64,000 nt of DNA from Tamarix chinensis. Its lineage: Eukaryota; Streptophyta; Magnoliopsida; Caryophyllales; Tamaricaceae. Both the position numbers and the translations under genes were made by a program. The notes under the pieces were generated by a model that did no database searches, was not told where the DNA came from, and saw only the letters and a program-made list of their open reading frames with translations. The stretch is from positions 125,477,122-125,541,121 of the forward strand of contig CM060172.1 in the NCBI GenBank assembly GCA_030549775.1, read 5' to 3'. Shown piece after piece: positions 23,803 to 38,100 of the stretch (within the stretch, counting starts at the first letter, position 1; every line of letters starts with the position of its first letter).

Positions 23803-24065
23803 TTAAGGGTTTAGGGTTTAGGGTTTGAGGTTACAAGGTGTAGAGGTGTAGGGTTTAGGGTATGGGGTTATGGTTTAGTTTAGGGTTAAGGGTTTAGGGA
23901 TCATGGTTTATGATTAAGGGTGTAGGGTTAGGGTTAATGGTTTGGGGTTAAGGGTTAGGGGTCCAGGGTTAAGGGTTTGGGGTTTGGGGTTTAGGGTTAA
24001 GGGTTTGGGGTTTAGGGTTAAAGGTTTGGGGTTTAGGGAGTAGGGTTTCGAGTTTCAGGTTTGGG
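23803..24065 (+). repeat. Telomere-like GGGTTTAGGG tract (telo-box cluster)
   Basis: About 260 bp of degenerate GGGTTTA, GGGTTAAGGGTTT and TTTGGGG units on the plus strand. On the minus strand, the sense strand of the PMD pseudogene, these read AAACCCTAA, the plant telo-box. The tract lies about 105 bp upstream of the PMD ATG, inside the MULE. Irregular spacing argues against a recent telomere fusion. Confidence 0.8.
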
Positions 24066-24704
24066 TGAGGCTTCATTGTTATGTATAAGGAGGGAGGCAT
24101 ACGACCCATTTATACTTAGGAGGGGGATGGCTATAGGCCATTGTTGTGAAGGGGTAGGTGGGTTATAGGGTCCTTCCCTGAAGCATCGTAGCCTTAACGG
24201 ATAGCTCACCCACTAGTTCCCCTCCCCTTCGCACTCCTCAACTGTTCCCCTACCCCATTTCATTTGTAGAATAATTGAAGGATTAATTCATAAAATCCAA
24301 CACACATAGATCCAATTCATTCATAAAATCAATCAAACACATAGATCTCACACAATAGATTTAGATATAAAAATATATAAAAATATATATAAGAAAACTA
24401 CTTATAGGAAGAATTCTAGAGAGTAGGTGATCCACATGCAAAATTTCAAGGGAGCAGGCAAATAGAAGAAGAGGAGAGAAGGGAGAACAGGTAAAGTGAA
24501 GCAGATGAAATTTCAGCTAAGTTTGGAAGAGGAGAAAGGGTGAGAAGAGGGAAATTTGCACATAAGAGAACCAAAACCAATAGAGATGAAGAGCAAAACA
24601 AGAGAGAGGAGGGAAATAGGTGAATGTTGAGGAGGGTAGTTTTGGAAATTCAAAAAAAAAAATGGGGGTAAAAAGGTGTGTATTTAGAAATTTAGGTGTG
24701 TAAC

Positions 24705-27700
24705 AAGAGGTCAACTATAACATATGTACTATAGCCGGCTTAGTAGCAATAGCAACCTCACAAAAAAATTACAAAGTTATTTAGCACTTTCTAAAAATAA
24801 TCTAAAATATTTTTTATTTAAGGAATAAAGTAGATAATATTTTTCATTTATCCTTAGATTACCTAAGAAAATTTTGACCAAAAACACACATAACTTACGG
24901 GCTGGAAGCTCAACGTAAGTGTGCTTGGATAGAGGAATATTTTTTTTAATTAAGACTTATCATCTATCTAACATATTGTTAATTTATTTAACTAATTTTA
25001 ATTTTTCTTTTCTATTTTGTTCCTTAGATGAATATGTTTTATTTTATACACATTATCTTCCTTATAGTAAAACATATATGAAAAAGTAATGAATTTCATG
25101 AATAAATTTTTTTATACTGAACTAATTAGGCTCGTTTAGTTTTATTTTTATGCTAAATGAAAAGAAATTAAAATATATATGTAAAAAAGCATTCAAGTAA
25201 ACTAAAATATATCTAGCTAAGAGAAGCTATATAATTTACATATTTTATCATTTTAGTGGTCTGACACAAAGCACATTAATAGAGTGGTGCTAAAGTGAAA
25301 CTAATATTAAAACATGTTGTATTAATAAGTAAACTTGTTTGAAACACATAATGCCAAACAAAAATTTTGCCAAATATCATGATGCATAACTGAAATTTAT
25401 CTTTATTATTACAACTAGTTTGCAATAATGATAGGGTATTTTATACGAGATTTCCTAATTTCTGTACTTAAAATAAGAAGAATGGCGTATATAATCAATA
25501 AACCAAAATGATTAGTTTCATTTTTATTTAATTGATGTTTTAGATTTGATAAGGATAAATAGTGATTAGCTAGTATATTAATAACAAGGATTCTAAGTAA
25601 AGCATTAGGTTAGATATATATATTGTATATAATTATGCTAGTTTGCAATAATATACGAGAATTTCATAATATGTGTCTTGATTTTTATACTAGACAAAGT
25701 AGGACGTATGTAATAAATAAATAAAGATGGTTTGTTTCATTTATATTATATTGATATTTAAATTTTGAAGAGAAGCAATAGTGGTTAGTTATTATATTAA
25801 TAAATATGATTATGAGTAAAACATTAAGCTAGATATAATATATATGAATATAATTATGATAGTGTTTTAATAAAGTTGTATAAAGGTAGAAGAAGCAAAT
25901 ATATAAGGTTTATGTACTTATTAATAATAATAATAACTATAAGTATTGAGATAAAAATTAAGAAAAGAATAAATTATATAATGAAAAATGAATTTTCAAT
26001 AGTTATTATATAGAAATATTTATTGTAAAACCCTCATTTTTTAAAACTAGTTGACTAAAAAAAATAAGAAAAATATATGTAGAAGCTAAATACATTTTGG
26101 GTATTACTGCCACAACTAGTATAAGTAGTCACCACTATTTTACTTACACTAACTACTAAGGCTAGATAAAATAAAAAAAAATGCATCAAACTTTACTATG
26201 AACTAAAAAAATGGCAATGTTTAATAGACTCAACAAAACTAATTGAATGTAAAACAAAAATAAAATGGTTAATACAACCTAAATCTATAAAGGTAGTCAT
26301 TAGTGGAATATATGACTATGAAAATCACTACCACTCTCATTCTTTCCTACCATGCATGTCATCCACATATTGAACATGTTCATACTTAATAAGCACTAGG
26401 TTATCTATTCACCATGTACATCGTAGATCATCATAATCGTGTTTATAACACATAACAAGTTAGTTAAGTAAATAAGCTAAATAACACGTCGGTACAGTAA
26501 AATATAATATAGACGTGTATATATACATCAAATCATATAAGAAAACCAAATGGAAATAAATGAACATTTGATTATTTATCTTTACTTTAGGCGATCACAT
26601 CATCTTATTATTTAAGTGGATAAACCAAATAGAGGGTCATGTGACAAAATAAAGTTTGAATACCTAGCACCAACCACAAAAGGATTATTACACTCAGATC
26701 ATTCCAGAGAACAAAGTCCAAAGAAGATAACAAAAGTCTGAATACCTGTCGCCTTATTAGTCATATCCTTAAGTGTGCACACCCTCTAATAGGGTATGAA
26801 AAAGCCTATAGAGTAGATAATGAACTTTAACTCGACTTGGCTGACAAACAAAACCAATAATGTCCATAATACAAAGGACAAGTTATTACCGATCTCCAAC
26901 TTCAAGAGGCTAACCTTGAAGGACCCAAAGCCCACTTGTTCCATTTTAAGTATTAATGTCTTATTACGGTGATCACATGATGCACACAAGCAACTATTCT
27001 TCATTAAATCTATTTCTTTTATTATCCAATTTCTAAACACAAAAACTTTTCCAAATAGGAAACTCTCTAAAAAGATTTACTTTCCAAAATAGAAATATCC
27101 AACTAAAATAACTAGCTTTCCATATCTATCTCAAATCTTTAACCAAAATATTGAAACTACACGTATATTAAAAGATTAGGCTCCATCGACATAGGTCAAA
27201 CATTAATATTTAGTGTTAAATAACTACCAAAACTCAAGCATTGATCAAAACTAATATAATACACAAAAAAATAAATTTTGTAAGTTATACTAATTTCCAA
27301 GATTCGACAAATCCTTAAAATAAATCCATCTATTTTTCTACATAATTCAAAATAAAATTAAAAAATCTATCAGAAAACTAGAATTATGGGCCTTCGATTT
27401 GACATATAATAAGATGGATAAACTCTCATTATTGAATTCTATGTAATTTGTGTAAAATAGTGTAAAGTTGAAGCCAAATTGAATCTATCACGGATTTAAC
27501 ATAAAATCATATATTATAAGGCTAATCATATTACACATCATGATGCATAAATATAGTCATAATAAAGTACAAAATTATATAATAAATAAAATTCCATACT
27601 TGATAGACATCATATTCCACAAATATATATTATATCTATATAAGTTTAATAAATTAATGTTACTAAATATAAAATATAAGGTCTTCAAATATGAAGAATT

Positions 27701-30700
27701 ATCCTATGACACCAAAATAACTCTAGGAGTCTATGATCTTGAAAGAATAATTATTCCTTGAACTCAAACGAAGAAGAAAAATATCAAAAATTGGATGTTG
27801 AATCTATAATCTTAAAAATTGTTTAATATTTTGATGAATCAATTAATGATCTTGATGAATTGGCCAAAGATTTGAAAAATATTAGTGGAAGATATAGAAC
27901 ATAAGGCATGGCACAAGAAAAGAAATAAAAATGTAGGATTAGCTATTAGGGTTTAGTATGGGTTTATACGGACTTTTAGGAGTGAAAGATATAACAAAAT
28001 TGTACAAGTAAGATATCACCGACATTAATTAATATTTTTCACTATGTTCTGTTAGAATTTGGAAAAAATAAAATGACAAAAGTTTTAGATATTAAATTTA
28101 GATTTTTAAAGAAAAAAAAAAGAATCATCCAATTTCATTATCAGACAAAAGAGTTATGACTAAATTACTAAATATTGGTCTTTTTATCTACAATTTTTTG
28201 CAAACAAGATAAAAAAGGAAAGATAAGTCATATAATATCATTTAAGATAATTAATAAATACTAATTAAAAATACTAAAAAAATAATTAAATAGATAAATT
28301 TTTATCATATATAACAAGAAAAATGTGTCCCTCTTTAAAATACTTCATCTAACTACTAAAATAATGTAAGATTTTATCATATGAATATATTAATGAACAT
28401 AAAAATTAATAAATTAATCTCACTAACTAACTAATGAAAAAAATTTATTTTAAATAAAAATAATATATCATACCTTATACCATTCATTAGGTAGATAACT
28501 TATCATTTTAACTACTTACTCTCTTTTTTACCAAAAATTATCTATTTATGAAATTCTCATTTTGCCTTTTTAATATACTATACAGAATAACCTTTTAAAT
28601 TGTATAAAAATTCTAAACACTAATATAATAATCTTTAAAATAAATAAAACATATTATCACATGAAAATAACTATTTTTTTTTAAATAGTAACTTTTGGGT
28701 TAACAAAAGTATTATAAAAAGAACAATTTTTCTTGACACTTCTAAAACTAATAAGAGTGTTTTTTCTTAACATTAAAATGAATGAAATAGTATAAATGTA
28801 ATACAATTTCAATTCTTAATATGATTTATCACATTATAACACCAAAAGAGTAAATTAAAAGGTTTAAAATTATGGGATATTACATTTATAATTTATTAGA
28901 ATAGTTTTTAATAAAGTTAAAAATTAATCAAGAAGGTGGGGGATATTATATGTATGATTTATGTGCTAATTAAGAAAAAGATAAATAATAAGAATTAAGA
29001 TAAATACTTACAAGAAAAATTAAATTCTAGAAAACAAAATTCCATTAATTCATTATTATAGTTAATATATGTCGAATTATATGTATTAAATTCTTTTAGT
29101 AATTAGGATTTATGTACCAATTAAGAAAAACTAAAATAATAAAAATTAAGGTAAATATTTATAATAAAAGGGTAAATTTTATATATGTAAATTTCCAAAC
29201 ATAATTTTACAAATTCCTCTTCAAGGATAGAGTCCGCGACAAAACTCATATATGAATAATTTAATGCCCTTTGATTTCCCTAGCTAACAAATGTATATGT
29301 CATCTACCACCACTATAATGACGACAACTACGATAATAACAAAAATATTAAGAATCATAACCATAAAAATAGTAATTAATAAAAACAATGGAATTAATAA
29401 TAATAAATGTACTAGTAATAATAATTTTATGCTAATAATTTTAAGGATAAATTTGAATTGAATATGTTGATACTTGATATAATATTTTATGGATGATTTA
29501 TATTCATAATAATTTCTACTTATCTACCTTTGCATTTCAATACAATTTCATATGAATATCAAATGAGTGAAATTAGAAAAGTATTTACTTTTGTCATTTA
29601 AGTATCCGAATGAAACTAAATTAAAATATGAAGATATCTAAGTAAAATTATTAAAATACATTATATTTATAAAATATTACATCAAATGCTAAGGTATGTA
29701 CCTAAATAAAAATTTATCCGATAATAATGTTATTATTATTAAAAAATAATTATTAATTTTTTCTATACAAAGTTCAAAATGTGAGTATTTCTACTTATTT
29801 ATAATATTAAAAAAAGATTAAAACACAAATATTTCAGATATACTTAATGATTGAATTTTATTTTTATATTAACTAATTAATGCACTATTAGTTGATATAT
29901 ATATCATATTACTTTTAAATAGTAAAACATCAAAAAATTATAAATGTGTTTAAATTTTGCAGTGGTACAATATGAAATAAACAAGTATGACATGTAATCT
30001 ACTTAGGGTATGTTCTTCTTAAATTATTTTTGTTGATTAAAATTTTCATTGCGTTATTATTATGATTTTATTATTATTAATATCACAATTAATATTTCTC
30101 CTAATAGCATTACTACTATTGTTATCATAAATATTATTAATATTACAATTATTATGATTTTTTTATTGTCTTCAAATTTTAATAGATATAATCAGAACTA
30201 GTCTAATCAAATCTAAGCCCTAAAAGTTGAGGAGAAAATTAGATAGCAATTATAATTATGAATAAATAGATGTGTGTGTGTGTGTGTGTGTGTGTTATAT
30301 AGGTAGGTGGTCTAAATATAGTGCTTTATTATATAAAAAGTTAAATCATTAGAAATTAAAAAAAAAAGATGAATTCATAAAAAAAAACTATAGAAAATGC
30401 ACATATTTTGTTCCACCATGCATTAATATAATTAGTGATAGATGCGTTTATTCCCATTTAAAATGATACCATAGAATTATCTTGATCAAATTTAATTTCA
30501 CGATCTCACTTTAATATATCTTAGCTATCTAATTGTTTTTTTTAAAATATATGTTAGAATTGCTTATCTTCCTTTTCATCGTAACATATGTCCTCAAGAG
30601 AGGTATTTTTGGAAGGAAATTTAATTGTAGTTCATGTTCTTATTTTTTTTTACTTTATTTTCAAATAAATTCATTTGCCTATATTTAATTGCAATTAACT

Positions 30701-32777
30701 TTCAGCAAGTAAATTTGCAACTAGTGAAATCGTACAACAAAAAGTTTTGCATATAATAGGTTGTTTAGACGGTGCTACTTCTTCTTGGAAAAATTTCAAT
30801 TTGAGGGTGATTTTAGAAAATCTTACTAAAATAAGTGCTATGCAACAATCATATAACTCGCGGGTTATTTTTTGGGTGTAGTTATGTAGTACCTTTTGAC
30901 ATTATTGTATATTATCATTTTAGTCATAAACTTCCTAAAGTATCCTCTTTTGTTAAAAAGAAAAAAAAAACTTTAACTTTTTGTATTGGAGTCAGAGTTT
31001 TCTAATCAATTAAGCTATTTATTAAAAAAATTTAAAATTTAAAATCTCATATGATTTCCATAGATATCATATCAACTTAAAATAATTTAAAGAAAATTAG
31101 TTTATGATCTCATAGGACAAAAGTATTCAACCAAAATTCCTTACGAAATGATACTATTAGGTTCCAAATACACTTAGTTTTATTTAGTATTTATATATTT
31201 TCAATGCAATAATAAAGCTGAGGTTTTATGGTAAACCAAAAATAAAATTATTTTCTCCCTTTATTAACTACCTAATATCTGATGTTTTGAGTTTTTATTA
31301 TTATAAATTTTAATTAATTAGTTTTTTTATTAAATATATTTTCATCCACATTTAATTAATTTTATTTTATTATATTTTATAATTTATAAGAAAAGATGAA
31401 GGTTTGAAGTTCACTATTTGTTTTAGTTAATTAAATAAGGAAATTCATGTGATACTACTTAAAAGAATATCTAAATATAACATAGAATCTATCATTTACT
31501 ATCTTAAAGGCTATCTCATTCATAAGTTATAAAAATAGTAGGATAATAATACGATTATATATTTGAGTTTTTCTTTTTTATTAAATTATAATTTAGTTAT
31601 TTTCTTCTTTATTAAATATTTTGTAGTTTATGTTTAATTAGGTTTAGATTGTTATACTTTGCATACTATTTAAAAGAAAAAGGTTAAAAGCTTATTATTC
31701 TTTTTGATTATTTAAACAGTGGTGTTTATGTATTACTATTTACCAGTCTATCTAACGATTATCCTGAAGTTTATCTGTCAATATCTTATAGTCTATCTCT
31801 TACCCAAAGTGTGTCGGAATAAAATGTTGCTATTGTTAAATAATATTTGTTTTTCTTTCTTAAATATTGTTTATCCTATGTTTAATTAAACTTAGTTTAT
31901 TGTACTTCATAGCTTATTACAAAAGGCGAATGTATAAAGTTTGTTCTCCATTTTAGTTGATTAAACAATGAAGTTTCGGGGATACTAAATTGGAATCTAA
32001 TTAGAAATACCCTATAATGTATATTTTACTATTACGCAGTCTCTCTAGCAAATGAGTTATAAAAACTATAGGATAATTAGAATTTTATATTAGCATTTTA
32101 TTGTTAAATGACAATTTAATTAATTAATTAATTTCTTAAAAATTTTAATTTTATGTTTAATTAATTTTAGTTTATTATGTTTTATAATTTACTAGAAAAG
32201 ATGAATGCCTAAAGTTTACTATCTAATTTATTTAATTAAATAGAGGAGTCTATGTGATATTACTTAAGAGTTTATGTAATCATATCCTAGATTCTATTTT
32301 TCGCTCTCATAAATTTTATCTCTTACTTGAGTTATAAAAATTGTAGGATAATAATATGAGTTTATATTTTGAGTTGTTATTATCAAATTATATCTTAATT
32401 TACTTATTTTTTTATTTTTTAAATATTTTTCATTATATGTTTAAGTCATTTTAGTTTATTAAGTTTTATAATTTATTAGGAAAGATGATGGTCTCATATT
32501 TACACACTATTCATTTTAGTTAATTAAACAATGGAGTTTTGTGATGGAACTAAGTATTTGATTTGCACTTTTCGTCAATAGTCAAATATATAAATGCTAG
32601 AAATTTTTAACTTAGTAAGATTATATAACCCAAAATCTAAATAAGAAATCAGTAGGAAAAACCTACTTTAATAAAATTACATCATTTGGTCCACCCATTT
32701 TATCTTGAAAATTTATACAAACACTAAAACTTGAAAATAAAATTTATTATATACATATAGATATACCTATATTTGAT
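24705..32777. other. AT-rich intergenic DNA, no recognisable gene
   Basis: About 8 kb of A/T-rich DNA with low-complexity tracts and a pure GT microsatellite at 30271-30295. The longest frames (26786-27040 minus, 84 aa; 27540-27761 plus, 73 aa) have no recognisable domain and AT-driven composition, so I do not call them genes. Confidence 0.6.
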
Positions 32778-33284
32778 TAGGGTTGTGCAAAAAATTCGGG
32801 ATCCGAAAATCTGATCCGACATTTCGAATATCCGAACCGGTTTTATTCTAAAAGGATATCCAACATTCGGATATCCGATTTTTTTTTGGATTATCCGATC
32901 CGAAAAATATCCGATATTTTGTTGATTATTTCAATAATACACCATATTATTGTGTTTTTATAGTTTTAAGTTTTAAAATTTTATTTATTTTTATATTTTA
33001 AATATTTATAATAATATTTTAATACTTCTTTTAGATAAAATAAGATATTTATATGAATATAGATATGAAAATTATTTGATATACGATCCTTATTTTTAAA
33101 AATATTATAGCAAAATTTATTAAAATTGATAAAATAGTATTTTCATACGGATATTGGATATATCCGAATCCGGTCTATATTTTTCGGATATCCGCATCCC
33201 GGATATCCGGTCTAAAAAAATGCGGAGCGGATATCCGAAAAAAATATCCGAATGGATATGGATATCCGGTTTTGCACACCCCTA
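32778..33284. mobile_element. hAT-like MITE with 8-bp target duplication
   Basis: Exactly flanked by TATTTGAT (32770-32777 and 33285-33292). Termini TAGGGTTGTGCAAAA and TTTTGCACACCCCTA are inverted repeats differing at one position. Both arms are full of ATATCCGA/TCGGATAT motifs, and the centre is AT-rich. At 507 bp with no coding sequence, it is non-autonomous. An 8-bp duplication and TAGGGNTGTGCA ends are typical of hAT. An older relative lies at 17106. Confidence 0.9.
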
Positions 33285-33559
33285 TATTTGATTAGGGATT
33301 GACATATAACAATAGGCTGCCAAGTGTTTTTAATTATTTTAGATAGTGAATTAAAATTAGAGCAACATAGTCCCTACATTTCAATTCATTATTCCTAATT
33401 GAAAGTAAAATCAAAATTATTTTTTTTTTTATCATTTCATATGTTAGCTTAAGATTTGTAAAATATATATACAAATATACAAAAATAAATTATAATTCGA
33501 CTCTATATACCTAAATTGGATGACACTTGGACACAACACCAATGAAAAGAGGGAAGGGC

Positions 33560-35120
33560 AATACGAATATTATACCTAGCAAAATTGATCAAACTCGACC
33601 TAAATTATCATATCCAAAACTCAGTTTGGGGTCAAAAAATTAAATTTAATCTTATCCCAAAAACTTAAAACAACCTGAATCAATCCGAACCTAAATTCAA
33701 GTTAGTTAGCCCGATCATGATCCGTATTCGAAATGATCCAAATTGAAATAACCTAATCTGAAAAGGACTGGATCCATACTAGGACAGAAATTTAATAATG
33801 ACCCAACCTAAACTTACCTAACCCGAAATAACACGACTCAAACACAACCTATATTCGGATATAATTTTAAACTTGATCCAAACTAAAGCCAAATTTAATC
33901 AACAAAGGTAACATTGTATCTCATATAAGTTGATACATAAACACAATCAAACTATACGCAACCCATATAGCAATAAATGAAACAAAATTACCATTGATCA
34001 TATCATATTAGCATACTAGACTCTATTCTACTTACTTTATTTTAATATCATATTAGCATCGATCATATTAAATCATGAAAATTTCTATTATTATTATGAT
34101 CATTATAAACATAATAATTATAATTGTGAATATAATAATTATAATATTTATTAGAATAATGATAGAAAATTGATATTTGTATTTCTACTAATAACAATGA
34201 TTATTATATTTCTAAAGATAACAACAACAACAATAACAACAATTATTAAGTATAATAATAAAAATAATCATAATAATGAAGATGATAATTATAATTATTT
34301 TAATTATGTATATAATAATATTTACAAATGTATTTATAACAATGATTATACTACTACTAATAATGATAATAGTTTATTACTACTACTACTACTACTACTA
34401 CTACATATTTTATGATAAAAGTTTATTATATCATTACATATATTATGATAACAATTACTATGATAATCATAACAATAATAATACATTATAAATTTTAATT
34501 TATTATTTATATTAAATTGATAAAAAAAATCAATGTCAACAAAAATTCTAAATTAAATTAATTTGGATAAAATCTGATACGGCTAGGATTCTATAGATTT
34601 GAATCCACCCAACCCAAGCCCATTCCGACTCTTTTGTCTTTAGACTCAAATTGAATCCGAACATGAAAAAATTAGATGTGTTCACTTTTTATCATAATAA
34701 CTTTAATTAAAGCATAACACTTTTTAAATAATTTATAACAAATATAGTTATATGCAACAATATACGTGGCAATTGGGTTGGACGGGTCGGGTTATAGCAT
34801 AACAATTGTGGGTTGTATCATTTTGGATTTGAATTATTTCGAGTCACTTTATTTCTCAGGTTGGGTTGAGTTCAAGTTTGGATCATTGCATATCCGAACT
34901 GCATCATGTCAAGTTGTATTTGAGTTGACCTAGTTCAGGTTTGGGTCGGATTAGGTCTAAGTGATTTTGGAATAGCTTGTCGGGTCATGTCGAGTCGGGT
35001 TTGGGTCGAGTAAGGTCATATTTTTATAATTTTGCATTTAAGTTAATTTAACGGATCAAATTGGAGTTAATTTGACGAATTAATTTTTTTAAAGTTTTGA
35101 TAGGTTAAGTTGAGATAGAA
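33560..35120. repeat. Fold-back-like segment with AACCCGA / TCGGGTT arms
   Basis: The left part (33560-33900) is rich in AACCTAA, AACCCGA and GATCC. The right part (34760-35040) carries the complementary flavour (GGGTCGGGTT, GGTTTGGGTCGG, GGTTGGGTTGAG). The 0.8-kb centre is AT-rich with ATA and TAC triplet runs (TAC at 34379-34404). The arms are too diverged for me to align base by base, so the inverted-repeat call rests on motif polarity. Confidence 0.4.
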
Positions 35121-35199
35121 TCGAGCCAATGCTGAATTAAATCACTTTAAATTTGGATCAAATTAGACATTGATCACTTCAATTAATATAACTCATTAA

Positions 35200-38100
35200 C
35201 ATTATAATCAAGCATTAAATTTGACTTTATGTATGATTGTGATTAATAATATGTTATTAATTGATATTTATTTATTATTATAATTTTTTAATACTGTTGT
35301 TATGCGAAAAATTCGGTATAATTAAAATATTTTTAGTGAAAAAGTATCTTCACAATAAAAATAAAAAATAAGTAAATTTTATAAAATAATATATTTTAAA
35401 AAGTTTTAAATAATTAATAAAATGTGTAAATTTGTATTATCATAAATAACTAATATTGAATTTAGTTTTATTAAATTTGATTGAATTAATAATAGATTAT
35501 GGATTAAATTTAAATTTAAATAAAATCGAATAGGATCATTTATATTTTAATAAATGTTGAGTCGAATTTAAATTACGGGTTGAGTTTGATAAATCTTTGA
35601 AGTTACATGGGATACAATTTCGCGTGGATCGGGTGAAATCGAATCTAACTTTTTTCAACTTTGCTACAAAGTTATTATTTGGGCTGGCAGGAAAAAAAAA
35701 AAAAAAAGGAGAGACAGGGTCGAGCCGGAGCCTGGAGGGAGCGTACTTTTTTCGCATCGATTGGTAGGAATATGACACGACACTGTAGTTGCTCCTAGCG
35801 AAAAAAAAAAACTGGGTGGGCGGTGCCGTCATTGATTGATAGATTTGACCTTCCATTCCAAAAAGGCACTGCCCTTCCACATCCGTATACTGGCATAAAA
35901 TGGAATCCAGCGACCGGCGTATATAATACTTCCTTTTAAATTTTTTTTTGTTATAACTTTTATATTATTTTAAAAATAATAAATAAATCGCAAGTATTAT
36001 AATTATATATTCTAAAAAAATTAATATATTAATTAATACATAGAAAAAATGATCAAAAATTAAAATAAAAAAATAATATTAACTTTACTAAAAAAATAAA
36101 AAACAAAATTAAAACAAAATCTTCCATCTTATTTTTTTTCTTTTAATACAGAATAATTTTTTTAAAGGATACTCATTAACATTTATTAAAATTTTAATTT
36201 TTATCAATGAATTAGTTACAAGTACATAAATTCATAGAATTAAATATTAAATTTTTAAGAGTTTAAACGGGTGTTATTACGTTGTGTTGTAGAAAGATGA
36301 TGATAAAAAAAATAATTAATTTTAAAAATAAAAAATATAAGAGTAAAAATTAAAATATATACATATAAATTATATATATTTTTAAAAATAAATCTACTAA
36401 ATTAAGAAAAAAATTAAACCTATAATCCATTTAAATTGACAAAAATATGAATAAAACCTATGTAAAAAATAAATTAATCAGATATTTTTAATATAAATTT
36501 TTGAACAAAAAACGACGTTCAAATATTTTTAAGGCGGAAAAAGAGACGTTATTTCCTGCTTGACAGGTGTCAGGTGAATCGTAAGAAAATTTGAATGGAA
36601 AATATCATCATCAACCATATTCTATTGCTCCTTCCAAAATTATCATATCCAATTCTCCACTCTTTGAAATTGGTATCCGTCAATCAATCACTTGCCATCA
36701 ATCAATCACGTCGTTTCTTGAGGTTGTTCCTGTTATTAGAAGCCTGCATGCGTAAAATGGAAAATTGGCGTAGAGCATTAAAGAAGTCTTAATCTATCGA
36801 TTGAGGTTTAGATGCTGAGTATCAATTTAAATTTCCACTCTTTCAGTGTGTATACATGTTTATGATAATTATTACATCAATATGGTAGATTATAATTGCT
36901 CTTACGTACGAGCTCATTTAATTTTTTTCGCCTCTTAAAAAGTATATAATAAATTATATATATGATTAATTTTTACTTCCATTTTTTCATTAAGGTTCTA
37001 AGTTTTTCCCCTCCCCCTTCACGGCCATTCACTAAACAATGCATAATATTCGTAGGATTACAAACATTATAGAGTGTATTTTCACCATAAATAATGTACT
37101 TATCAAATTAGGAATGATTAATAGTTTGACAAAAATATATCAATGTGTAAAATTATATAATTGACGGTAAATAATAATAATATACATACATACATACCAT
37201 TAAAAGTATGTAATTAGTTCACTAATATACTAGTATCAATGTTAAATGATTGTAATTTTATGGAACACCAAATAAACCAATCTTTAAAATCTATATCTTG
37301 ATGCTAAATAATGATATATTTCAAATTAATATAATAAAGATGTAAATAAGAATATTGTTGTAGCTTATAGGCACACTTATGTCATTCGATAAGTATACTT
37401 TTTATGCATTATCCATATTAGTATTTTTGAATGTCTATCCTAATAAATTTAAACATCAGGCCCGTTAAAGGCCTTGTGAAGGGTGATCACCTGCACATGG
37501 TCCTAAGCCTTGTGCAAGCTAGGATTTTTTTTTTCTCTTTTTTTCTGGGTAAGAGATTTAATTAAATGTAATTAGTGGTAGTAGTTAAACAATGAGTTCT
37601 TTCAGCCCAATGGCCACGATGATATGCTTGTGTATATTTAGTCAATTAATATATTTAGATGTAAACTCTAGCTATTTACTTTATTTTAATAAATGTATGT
37701 ATTTTTTTTAATTAACAATAAATATGTATATTCTACTTAGACTTTATTATATGCGGTCTAATAAAATTAGGAGAGAAGGAAAAAAAAATCTTAAAGCCAT
37801 TAACTAACTACTTGTTATAAAGCATTAGAAAAAAGAAAAAAAAAACACCAAATACCCAAAAAGACGAACAGAGCTCATCTCCTTTTCCTTCCTTCAATCT
37901 CAATGTGTGCTCCATCTCCTTACTTCCATCTCAACCAATCATCCATTTGTTCATCATCACACATCACCTCAAACTTTTACTTATCTCTTCTGTCTTCCTC
38001 CCTTCCTCATCAGCTCCTCCTCTCATCCATTCCAATGTAGCACTCTGTCGACTGTGACGCCACCATGACTACTCTACATAATGGTTCACCTCTAGCGGTG

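Larger units (their letters stand above)
18409..24704. mobile_element. Mutator-like element (MULE) with terminal inverted repeats
   Basis: The left end (18409-18480) and the reverse complement of the right end (about 24615-24704) align as a TIR of about 70-85 bp: both carry CACACC, a second CACACCT 15-20 bp inward, a T-rich run and then TTTACCCTC or CTACCCTC. Between them lie a transposase pseudogene on the plus strand and a plant-mobile-domain pseudogene on the minus strand, tail to tail. A 9-bp target duplication, usual for MULEs, was not recognised, so the exact ends are approximate. Confidence 0.7.

Noticed and set aside
23803..24065. Interstitial telomere from chromosome fusion
   Set aside because: The array is short, irregular and lies within a transposon next to a gene start; telo-box promoter sequence is the simpler view.
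26786..27040. 84-aa minus-strand frame with CASCDHRNKTL
   Set aside because: A CxxC motif is visible but no domain is recognisable, and flanking frames are closed.
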